Source: Clostridia bacterium (lineage in GTDB: Bacteria; Bacillota; Clostridia; UBA1381). From it: a DNA stretch of 64,000 nt. How positions within the stretch are numbered: the stretch's first letter is position 1; each line of letters starts with the position of its first letter. The notes under the pieces were generated by a model. The model saw nothing but the letters and a program-made list of their open reading frames with translations, made no database searches and had not been told where the DNA came from. The DNA is taken from positions 25,313 through 89,312 of the forward strand of contig JAFSXU010000064.1 in the NCBI GenBank assembly GCA_017443895.1. Reading direction: 5' to 3'. Below are positions 24,674-34,100 of the stretch, in pieces. Both the position numbers and the translations under genes were made by a program.

Positions 24674-27655
24674 TCATACCTTAAATTTAAGTGTCACAAT
24701 TTCAAAATTTTTAACTGATACGCTTAATTTTCTGCCGTCATGGCAGAGCTCTTTTATATTATTTTCCAAAAGATTGCAAAGATAAACCTTTTTAAAATCA
24801 AAGCCTACAGTAATTTCTGCTTTTGATTTTTGATTGTAAGCCTCATAAAGGCGGACAATTATATCGTCTGAGTCCTCTGCTTTTTTAACGGTTTCTATAA
24901 TAACATTTTCCTTGTTGCTTGATATTAAGGAATAGCAGTCTGCAATGTTACCCTCGGTTTTTGAAACCTTTTGAGCTTCAAGAGGCATATTTAAAAGGTA
25001 CGCCTCCCTAACCGTTTTACCCTGCCTGAAATCACCCTTGTGCGGATATAATGAATATGTGAAGGTATTTATACCGCGATCCGCCTCAGGGTTTGGATAG
25101 GTTGCAGCCTTTAAAAGAGATATTTTCATAATATTATCTTCAATGCTGTATCCGTATTTGCAGTCGTTTAATATACTTACGCCGTAATTTGATTCCGAAA
25201 GATCTGCCCATTTATGAGCGCAAACCTCAAATTTTGCTGCATCCCAGCTTGTATTTTTGTGAGTGGGACGGCTAAGATTACCAAACTGAATATCGTAAGT
25301 TGCATATGTGTTTCTTATATCAACAGGGAATGATGCCTTCATAAGAACATGGTCCTCATGCCAATCCACGGTTGTAATAAAATCTATTCTCTTTGATGCA
25401 TTCCTTAAAATGATGTCCTGTGAAATTTCCGATTTCTGATATAATCGCTTTATTCTTATGCCGTTAGGAAGATACGATACCTGTGAAACATTATCTGCAA
25501 TCCACATTTTTTGCTTGTAGTAGCTTGTAATTTCCCATGCATCATGGTCTCTTGGGTAATCTTCAAAAATTTCTATTACATTAGCCTCGGCGTTATCTGC
25601 CAAAACCTCACGCTCCTCCTCTTTATCATACACCGAAACAATATGGAATTTATCATTGAATGTAATTTTTATTAAATCATTTTCAATCACATTATCAGAT
25701 ACCCTTACCTCGTTTTTGGCCTCTGTATCGGGAATTACCCTCCAGCCGTGAGCAGGAATTTTTTCGGCGCAAACCGTCTTTTTGTTTATCTCTATGCAGT
25801 CGCTTATTTCAAAAGGAGTCGGGTTATATACAAATATTCCGCCATCTGTATTTAAGTTTGCCTTTATATCGGCAAGCTTTTGTGATTTAATATCATTTCC
25901 GTCTTTTAAAATATTTGCATATTCAACATCGGTTACATCATAAACTTCTTTTATTGAAGAGCCCGGGATAATATCATGGAATTGATTTAGCAGGATATTT
26001 TTATAATTCTTGTCAAACTGCTCTTTTGGATATTCTCCTCCCAATAAAACCATATCGGTAACAGCAAGCGCCTCTGCCTCTGAATAGAGCAACTCGCTTT
26101 TTCTGTTGTTTTTCTTGTTTTTTGCAATGGAGGTGTATGTACCTCTGTGTATTTCAAGATACAATTCTCCGACCCATTTGGGCTCGTCCATCAATTCCTT
26201 TGCATTTTTCTTAAAATCTTCTTCAATCCTGTCAAAAAATTTTCCGGCATGTTCAATTTTTGTCGCAGGTATACCGGGAATACCGTATTTTAATCTTTTG
26301 TGGCTTTCCAACATTTCATATGTTGGACCGCCGCCACCGTCACCGTAGCCAAAGGTGAGAAGAGTATTATTCGTATGGGATTTATTTTTGTAATCGTGCC
26401 ATGTTCTGTGAATTTCATGGGGGTTTATAGGATTGACATATCCGTGTATAAATGATGTAAACACACGGCTTCCGTCTATTCCCTCCCAAATGAAGGTATC
26501 GTCAGGCATTTGGTTTGATTCATTCCAGCTCATTTTAGTGGTGAAAAACTGTGTTACACCGCTTTTTCGCAATATTTGAGGCAAAGCACCGCTGTATCCG
26601 AACACATCGGGCAACCAGAGAATTTTATTGTCAACTCCGAATTCTTCCCTCATAAATCGCTTGCCATATATAATCTGGCGGACAAGGCTCTCTCCGCTTA
26701 TTAAGTTTGTATCTGCTTCAAGCCACATAGCGCCCTCGGGTTCAAAACGGCCCTCCTTTATGCGCTGTTTAATTTCCTCATAAAGCTCCGGATCGGATTC
26801 TTTTACATGCTGATATAGCTGAGGCTGACTTGACATAAAGATATAGTCGTCATATCGGCGCATCATATTGATTACCGTAGAAAAGCTCCGCTGAGCCTTT
26901 TCACGGGTTTGCGCAACAGTCCACAGCCATGCTACATCTATGTGAGTATGACCTATACAGCTTACAATGCCCTCGGAATTTCCGCAGATTTTTTCATAAA
27001 ATTCCGTTTTCAAATATTGGGATGTATTTTTTATACTTTCATAAAAATCCTCAGAATAAACATGGCGTAAATCCAAAAGTAACAGAGCTTTGTTCAAAGA
27101 GTCCCGTATTTTTACATAGTCGTATGAGTTATTTTCAAGCTCATTCATGCAAAGAAAAGGAATATGAATATCGTAATAAAGTGCCTCAACTCTAAGGTCG
27201 GCAGTTTCAAGAAAAGCCAAACAATCAAAATTTCCGCCAACCATACCCGTATACAGATACATATAAATATCGTAATCGGTATCGGGCATTAGGGGCAGCC
27301 AAGTATGATTTATATCAAGAGCCTGTGTGGTTTTGCCGTTTAGGTATACGGTAAATTGCGGATTTATTCCGTCCCATTCTCCCTCACGACCTGTTTTTAC
27401 AGAAAGTCTAAGTTCTTTGCCATCTTGCAGTTTGGGGGTTTTCAGCGTCATATGCAGCCAGAAATGCTCGTCTGTACCGGAAAAACGCATACCCTTTTCA
27501 AATGGCTTCCAGTTTGCATCTTCTTTCGGTGGAGTATTGGTCGTCTTGTATTTGTGACACTCCACATATTTAAAATTAAGCTCCTGCCGATCTGTTATTA
27601 TAAGCTTTTTTAAATTTTCGGTTGCAATGCGTATCTTTTCCCTTATAAAATCCAT
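24674..27655 (-). CDS. GH38 alpha-mannosidase, long form
   Basis: A 993-residue GH38 enzyme with the N-terminal beta domain (about 1-225) typical of bacterial/vacuolar-type alpha-mannosidases. Catalytic features are CIGHTHIDVAWLWT (His238, Asp240) and WLPDVFGYSGALPQIL with candidate nucleophile Asp350. LTFGYGDGGGGPTYEMLE and NQFHDIIPGSSI, with a late metal-binding His, complete the set. C-terminal beta domains are complete. No signal peptide, so intracellular. The ATG has a weak GAGGTG site. It converges on the GH38-ROK-SIS operon and diverges from the first CBM-array gene. Expected to trim terminal alpha-mannose from imported oligosaccharides. Confidence 0.93.
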   Translation of the reverse strand: MDFIREKIRIATENLKKLIITDRQELNFKYVECHKYKTTNTPPKEDANWKPFEKGMRFSGTDEHFWLHMTLKTPKLQDGKELRLSVKTGREGEWDGINPQFTVYLNGKTTQALDINHTWLPLMPDTDYDIYMYLYTGMVGGNFDCLAFLETADLRVEALYYDIHIPFLCMNELENNSYDYVKIRDSLNKALLLLDLRHVYSEDFYESIKNTSQYLKTEFYEKICGNSEGIVSCIGHTHIDVAWLWTVAQTREKAQRSFSTVINMMRRYDDYIFMSSQPQLYQHVKESDPELYEEIKQRIKEGRFEPEGAMWLEADTNLISGESLVRQIIYGKRFMREEFGVDNKILWLPDVFGYSGALPQILRKSGVTQFFTTKMSWNESNQMPDDTFIWEGIDGSRVFTSFIHGYVNPINPHEIHRTWHDYKNKSHTNNTLLTFGYGDGGGGPTYEMLESHKRLKYGIPGIPATKIEHAGKFFDRIEEDFKKNAKELMDEPKWVGELYLEIHRGTYTSIAKNKKNNRKSELLYSEAEALAVTDMVLLGGEYPKEQFDKNYKNILLNQFHDIIPGSSIKEVYDVTDVEYANILKDGNDIKSQKLADIKANLNTDGGIFVYNPTPFEISDCIEINKKTVCAEKIPAHGWRVIPDTEAKNEVRVSDNVIENDLIKITFNDKFHIVSVYDKEEEREVLADNAEANVIEIFEDYPRDHDAWEITSYYKQKMWIADNVSQVSYLPNGIRIKRLYQKSEISQDIILRNASKRIDFITTVDWHEDHVLMKASFPVDIRNTYATYDIQFGNLSRPTHKNTSWDAAKFEVCAHKWADLSESNYGVSILNDCKYGYSIEDNIMKISLLKAATYPNPEADRGINTFTYSLYPHKGDFRQGKTVREAYLLNMPLEAQKVSKTEGNIADCYSLISSNKENVIIETVKKAEDSDDIIVRLYEAYNQKSKAEITVGFDFKKVYLCNLLENNIKELCHDGRKLSVSVKNFEIVTLKFKV

Positions 27656-28087
27656 AAAATCACCTCGTATATATATTGTAAATTAAACCATGGGACATTG
27701 TCACATCGGTTATGAATGTAAAAATGTGCTACCGCCTACACCCGTTTTCTCATCTGAATATCTTCGGTAACATTATTTTTAATTATATATAAAGCCTGCA
27801 AAAAATCAATAAAAATCTGTAAAAATATTTTTGAAGTAGAAAATCAATACTTTTTGTAAAAAAATCACATTGATATACTTGGTTTGATGTGGTAACATAT
27901 ATATAAATAATGGGTGTTTAATACTCGTCAATATGTTTAAAATGACGAAAAATTACTGTAATTTGTCAAAAACTGCCTTTGTCGGAACAGGTATACATTG
28001 AGAAAGCAGATGAAAAATCTATACTTTATATAATCCTGTGTGCAAACAGTAACACATATAATTATCAGCGAATAAGGAGTGGAAAAA
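27656..28087 (+). promoter_or_regulatory. Divergent regulatory region, operator copy B
   Basis: A 432-base gap between divergent genes. Operator block B (27845-27873) overlaps a -35 TTGATA (27870-27875), with a 17-base spacer containing GGTTTGATGTGG and -10 TAACAT (27893-27898), reading rightward. From about 27833 for about 150 bases the sequence closely follows the region at 49999-50150, including the leader GTTTAAAAT...TGTAATTT. On the minus strand TGACAA and TACAAT with 17 bases between them may drive the mannosidase gene, but this is weak. The long leader after the promoter (about 180 bases) holds no ORF. Confidence 0.7.
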
Positions 28088-31081
28088 ATGAAGAAGGTAA
28101 GAAAATCAGTTGCTTTATTTATTGCAATCATAACGGTGTTGTCATTGGTGCCTCAAGCGGTGTTGGGAGCGCAGGCTGACGATGCTTATTTATATGCTTG
28201 GACAAGATACGAATCAGCTGCAAATATCTCCGCCGACCAATCTTCGGCTGTAACAACAGACAAGGCATATTCAGGCATAAATAGTATACAAATAAGGAAT
28301 GAGCAGTCTGCCTCATGGAAATTTATAGGAATTTCTCAGGGTGTGACAGTTACAGCAGGCAGTTATGAAATAAGTTTTTGGTATTCGGGTTCGGGTGAGC
28401 CTTTCATACAAGTGGACGGAGCAGGTATCTGGAAAGAATATAGACTAAATACGACTGATACAAGCATTAAATTTATAAACAGCGGAACATCTGGGGACTT
28501 CACCCATTATACACAAACCGTAACATTTACAGGTAGCGGAACGGCACAGATAAGAGTAGGCGGTGTAGGCTGGGGTGCTAATTTCTATGCCGATGAAATA
28601 AGCCTGACAAAGTCAGGAACAACTCAAAACCTTGTTAAAAACGGAGGCTTTGAATTGACAGCGCAATCTGCTGTAGGGACCACACCGACATATACTGATG
28701 CATATAAGGACTATTTCACAGGCTGGAGCGATTGGAGCGGTGCAAAAGCAGACAATAACTTAAAATTTATGTGCGTAACAAATGAGATTGCACATACGGG
28801 AGACCACAGTATTCTTATACGGCATATTGGCGCACAAGGGAATAATCAGAATATATGCCTTGCACAGTCAGAGCTTGGCTTAGAAGCAGGAACTTACACG
28901 ATTAGCTTTTGGGCAGTCGGGACTAAGACTGACAGCGACATACAGGGTGTAACATTGGCCGACCCATGGAGAAAATACTCTATGAAAAATCGTCAGCCTG
29001 TAAAAACGGATGGAATTTGGTCAAAGTATGAAGTAGAAGTAACTGTGTCGGGCACAGAAACAGCAATGACCTTTGTAACCGACGGAAATACACAGGGCTG
29101 GTACATAGACGATATAAGCCTTGTTAAAAAGGACACAACAGATAACCGTATCAAAAATGGAGGCTTTGAGTTTGATAACAGTGCAGCATATACAAATAAG
29201 TATGAAGATTATTTGGCAGGCTGGACAAGATGGGACGCATTCACTCCGGACCAATCCAAGGCATTTTCTTGTGTAACAGATGTGATGGCGCATATGGGAA
29301 ATAACAGTGTAGTTATAAAGCATACAGACTCGGGCAACGCGTGGAAAGCTATAGTTATTGCACAGGAGAAGCTCAGCCTTATAGGTACATATACTTTAAG
29401 TTTCTGGGCGGCAGGAGATTATGATGTCAATACAAACTGTATCACAGTGAACGGAGAGGCATGGGAAGATTATTATTTAAATGACTTTACTGTTTCCCAA
29501 ACAGACGGACAGTGGAAAAAGTATACAATAGATATAACCATTCCGGACGGAAAAACCAATAATGCAATCACTTTTGCAAGTAACGGAAACACAAAAAGCT
29601 GGTATATAGACGATGTAAGCCTTGTAAAAGAAGGAACAAGTCAAAGTATTCTTAAAAACGGAGGCTTTGAATTAACAGAGCAGACCGCTGTGGAGCTAAC
29701 ACCGACATATACAGATGCATATGCGGACTATTTTACAGGCTGGAGCGACTGGAGCGGTGCAAAAGCAGACAATAACTTAAAATTTATGTGTGTAACAGAT
29801 GAGATTGCACATACGGGAGACCACAGTATTCTTATAAGGCATATTGGCGAGCAGGGGAATAATCAGAATATATGCCTTGCACAGTCAGAGCTTGGCTTAG
29901 AGGCAGGAACCTACACGATTAGCTTTTGGGCAGTGGGAACTAAGACAGACAGTGAAATACAGGGTGTAACATTGGCCGACCCATGGAAAAAATACTCTAT
30001 GAAAAATCTGAAGCCAAAGGCGACGGATGGAATTTGGTCAAAGTATGAAATAGAAGTGACTATATCGGGTACAGAAACAGCAATGACCTTTGTAACCGAC
30101 GGAGATACGGACGGCTGGTACATAGACGATATAAGCCTTATTAAAAAGAACACAACAGACAACCGTATTAAAAACGGGAGCTTTGAAGAGAAGCAAGAGC
30201 CTGCTATAGAGATTACACCTCAATATACATCGGCGTACGAGGAATATTTCAACGGCTGGACAAGATGGGACGCGCTTGAGCCTGACGGAGTTTTGAGATT
30301 TTCGTGCGTAACAAACGATATTGCGCATATGGGAAGTAACAGTGTTCTTTTAAGGCATGCCGATTCTGCAAATAATTATAAAGCCATAGCGGCTGCTCAG
30401 GAAGGTCTTAGTTTAACAGGAACATATACACTTAGCTTCTGGGCGATTGGCACGGTTACATCGGGTGATAAGCAGTGTTTTACATTAAACGGTGATGAAT
30501 GGGTTAAATACTCTATGGATAATCGCGTACCTGTGGAAACAGACGGAGTATGGTCAAAGTATGAAATAGAAGTAACCGTCCCTGACGGAGCAATAGACAC
30601 AGCCATAGCTTTCGCTGCTGACGGAGACACAAACGGCTGGTATATAGACGATGTAAGCCTTGTTAAAAAGAACACAGCAGAGAATGTCTTAAAAAACGGC
30701 GGCTTTGAAGAAGTGGACACCAATGCGCCAAAAGGCGATGTTGTTAAGGAGGTTGTCTTAAAGAAGGACGGACAGAGAGTACAAAGTCTTGACGGACAGG
30801 GAAATTACAGCGTGTCGCTGGTATTGAGCAATTACGCTATAGACGCGGATTTTGGCGTAGACCAGATTGTTGCAATATATGATGAGGACGGAGTTTTATA
30901 CGATACGGTAAAATCAACATCGCAAACTATTAAAAAGGCTGATTGCAACGGAGCATTTACAACAATTGACACAAGCTTTGCCTTGCCTGAGGGAAAATTC
31001 ACAGTCGAATATTTTGTTTTTGACGGAAGAGATACGCTCAATATCATAGGCAATCCAAATCCGCACAGAGTATTTGAATAA
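28088..31081 (+). CDS. Secreted protein with five tandem carbohydrate-binding modules
   Basis: About 997 residues from the ATG at 28088 (AAGGAG eight bases before). Signal peptide residues 1-30. Five CBM4/9-like modules follow (about 30-181, 200-360, 366-526, 536-698, 710-875), each starting near a Y-x-x-Y-F-x-G-W motif and ending W-Y-I-D-D-(I/V)-S-L and (K/N)NGGFE. Modules 2 and 4 (GWSDWSGAK type) are near copies, and module 3 is a different type. The last 120 residues form a beta domain also seen at the ends of the 37209 and 60181 proteins. No catalytic domain or wall anchor was recognised. It probably captures glycan at the cell surface. Operator copy B precedes it. Confidence 0.8.
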   Translation: MKKVRKSVALFIAIITVLSLVPQAVLGAQADDAYLYAWTRYESAANISADQSSAVTTDKAYSGINSIQIRNEQSASWKFIGISQGVTVTAGSYEISFWYSGSGEPFIQVDGAGIWKEYRLNTTDTSIKFINSGTSGDFTHYTQTVTFTGSGTAQIRVGGVGWGANFYADEISLTKSGTTQNLVKNGGFELTAQSAVGTTPTYTDAYKDYFTGWSDWSGAKADNNLKFMCVTNEIAHTGDHSILIRHIGAQGNNQNICLAQSELGLEAGTYTISFWAVGTKTDSDIQGVTLADPWRKYSMKNRQPVKTDGIWSKYEVEVTVSGTETAMTFVTDGNTQGWYIDDISLVKKDTTDNRIKNGGFEFDNSAAYTNKYEDYLAGWTRWDAFTPDQSKAFSCVTDVMAHMGNNSVVIKHTDSGNAWKAIVIAQEKLSLIGTYTLSFWAAGDYDVNTNCITVNGEAWEDYYLNDFTVSQTDGQWKKYTIDITIPDGKTNNAITFASNGNTKSWYIDDVSLVKEGTSQSILKNGGFELTEQTAVELTPTYTDAYADYFTGWSDWSGAKADNNLKFMCVTDEIAHTGDHSILIRHIGEQGNNQNICLAQSELGLEAGTYTISFWAVGTKTDSEIQGVTLADPWKKYSMKNLKPKATDGIWSKYEIEVTISGTETAMTFVTDGDTDGWYIDDISLIKKNTTDNRIKNGSFEEKQEPAIEITPQYTSAYEEYFNGWTRWDALEPDGVLRFSCVTNDIAHMGSNSVLLRHADSANNYKAIAAAQEGLSLTGTYTLSFWAIGTVTSGDKQCFTLNGDEWVKYSMDNRVPVETDGVWSKYEIEVTVPDGAIDTAIAFAADGDTNGWYIDDVSLVKKNTAENVLKNGGFEEVDTNAPKGDVVKEVVLKKDGQRVQSLDGQGNYSVSLVLSNYAIDADFGVDQIVAIYDEDGVLYDTVKSTSQTIKKADCNGAFTTIDTSFALPEGKFTVEYFVFDGRDTLNIIGNPNPHRVFE
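28685..30180 (+). repeat. DNA-level tandem repeats encoding CBM modules, first array
   Basis: The GWSDWSGAK-type module is nearly the same at about 28720-29060 and 29740-30070. The GWTRWDA-type segment (about 29395-29640) is nearly the same as segments at about 38545-38800 and 39540-39795 in the second array. Long stretches differ by only a few bases, so the copies are recent or kept alike by gene conversion. Confidence 0.8.
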
Positions 31082-31113
31082 AAATTTCTAAATGTATCGG
31101 AAGAGGTTAAAAA

Positions 31114-34100
31114 ATGAAAGAAAAATTTACTAACAGACACCTAAAGAAACTTACTGCAATGCTGTTGTCGGTTGCAACGGTGATAACCTGCTTATCGGGC
31201 ATAACCGTTGCTCGGGCGCAGACATACGATGTAGGCGGATGGACTATTGACTGTCTTAATAACTGTGTGGGAGAGGCTACTTTGGATACCGCAGAGGTAT
31301 ATCAGGGAAAATATTCCATGAAGATAGTCAATGAAACGCCTTCCGCTCCAAATGTATATATGCTGGGACGATACACTGTAGATGTAGTCAAAGGACATCA
31401 CTACAGTGTCGGCTCAAAGGTAAAATCACTAAATTCAAGCATTCTGCAATTTAGTATAGACTGGGAAAAGCGTTATGATCTTACCCCGTTTAGCAATACA
31501 TTCGGCTGGACAAACTATGAATTTGAGTGGACTGCAAAAGCCACGGGTCAGGTTAACTTCCTTATAATTATTGACGGCACAACAAAGGGTGCGTGGTTTG
31601 ACGATATGAAGTTTACCGACATGGAAACAGGTGAGAATTTAATTCAGAACGGTGGTTTTGAAGGGAACGGTAAAAATCTTTCGGTAAGTGATACGGGAGC
31701 ATCCGAGAGTATTGTTGAGCTTTATGAGAAGATTTCAAGTGCGGATTCGTTTACCGTTGAAGAAATGGAAAAGGTTCTGGGCGGATTTAAGTATATGCCG
31801 GTTTATGAACAGCAGGGCATTACAATAGACGGAAAAATGGACGACTGGAATGCATATGCTTTTGGAATACCCACTTTACCTACACAGTATCAGGTGTATA
31901 TAGATGATGGCAAGAAAAAGGATGCTACGGCTGTCTGTATGTTTGCTCAGGACAGAGAGAAATTCTATCTTGTTGTGGAGGTTACAGACGATGTATTCCA
32001 CCATATGCCCGGCGGCGCCGATTTCTATTGGCAGGGCGATAGCCTGCAACTTGCAATTTCAGGACTTGACGAGGGCTATGGCGTAGAGATAGGCTTTGCA
32101 CATAATCCTCAGACCGGTAAGGGCGAGGTGTTTGCAGGCAATCTTACTCCCGAAAAGCTTGCAACAATTGATTTAAAAACCACGCAAAACGGAAACAAGA
32201 CTGTGTATGAGGCATCAATTCCTTGGAATGTGTGGTTTAATAAAACCCCTGAGAGAATTTGGTTTGATGTTTTGGCAAACGACAATGACGGTGATGGAAG
32301 GCGCTATTGCGTGGAGCTTGCGCCGGGAATATCCGAGGGAAAAACCAATGCACAATTCCCCATGCTTGAAATGGTAAGAGAGGACAAGGATTGGTATGCA
32401 TGGACTCAGGGTGTAAGAAACGGTGTGGAGGACACTCAATATACATATGATACTTTTATAATTAACAACGGTGAGAGCAGAAGCTTTACACTTACATATC
32501 CTGACGGAAAGACCGAGGAGATTACCGTGCCTGAAAAAACAGGTGTAAGAAGAAGCTACAGTACATCCTTTGAAGAGGCAGGGACATATAATCTTTTGTT
32601 TAAATACCAATGCGGGGATATTTCAGATCAGACAAGCATTGATATGAAGGTTGAAAGAACACCTGCAAGTCCCGACTATCATAAGAAGGTGATAGAAAAA
32701 AACAAAAAGAATATTGCCCAAATTGAAAAGCTCTTAAAAAAATGTAAGGACAAAGGTATTTCAACCGATTATGAAACGGTAAACTATAAGGTTATGGAAA
32801 GGTTTGATACCTACCTTCAAGATGACCTTCAAAATAATGTATTTGATAAAACATATTATACAGAGGCTGCCCTTGATAAGCTTTATAACGAGGCAAAAGA
32901 AAATCTTAATGCTTATCTTGACGGAAAGAGGGAGCCTCGAAAGGTACCCAAATATATAAGCTCTGATATGCGTATAGACGGCGACAGTGTTTATGCGACA
33001 ACCGAGCTTGACGGCAAAACCGAGGAAAGACCGGTATTCTTTGTCGGTTACGGACATTTTGACCAGGCAGTAAAAGATATGCCGTTGTTTAAAGAGATTG
33101 GGTTAAACACAATACAGACGGAAATCGGACCTACAGATGTAATGATATTCTCCGAGTTTGACAGCTGGGAGTTCACTGCATCCAATGACCCTCAATACAC
33201 TGCCAAGATATCTGATGAGGAGGCATATGAGGGGAACAAGTCTTTAAAAATCACATATGATTCGGAGCTGAAAGCTAATCAGTTTATTTCATTTTCACAG
33301 TATGTGCCTGTTGAGCCGGGTAAGAAATATAACTTTAAGGGTTATGTAAAAACTAACAATACCACGGATTCATGGATGAGCTTGTATGACTGGGATAACC
33401 GCATCAAAATCCCCGCAAACGGCGACTGGACAGAGATTAACGCAACATATACCGCCCCTGAAGGAACTATGGGAACAGTCATCCGATTTAACTGTGACGC
33501 CGTATGCGATGCGTGGTATATGGATAATTTATCCTTTAGTGAGGAAGGCAGCGATGTAAATCTGTTACAGAACGGTGGCTTTGAAAAGAGCAATGACAAA
33601 GATTATCAGATAAATGTAAATGCGGGAAAGCTTAAAAAACTTGAAAATATTTTAAAAACTGCCGAGGAGAATGATATAGCAGTGTCTGTGCTTCTCTCTC
33701 CGCACTATTTCCCGACAAACATCATAGAAAAATATGATATAGCGCACCCCGGTAACCCAAGTGAATTTATTAAATATAATATTCATACAGATATTGCAAA
33801 GGAAATCATAGAGGCATATTTAAGGGCAGTTGTTCCAAGGATAAAGGATTACAAAGCTTTAAACAACATATGTATATCCAACGAGCCTTTGTTTAAGCCC
33901 GAGCGCTGCGGTGATTTCTATTTGGGCGACTGGCATAAATTCCTCAGGGAAAGATATGGAAACGACATAGCTACTCTTAACAAGGCATACGGAGCATCTT
34001 ATGGCTCATTTGATGAAATAGATTTAAAATATACAAATGACGCTATGGAATATGACTATAAGATGTTTAACGACAAGGTATTTTCAGATTGGCACAGATG

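Noticed and set aside
29021..29323. Cysteine-rich minus-strand frames inside the CBM-array genes, repeated at several places
   Set aside because: They recur only because the CBM-coding DNA is repeated; no ribosome sites or signal features, so they are shadows of the real genes.
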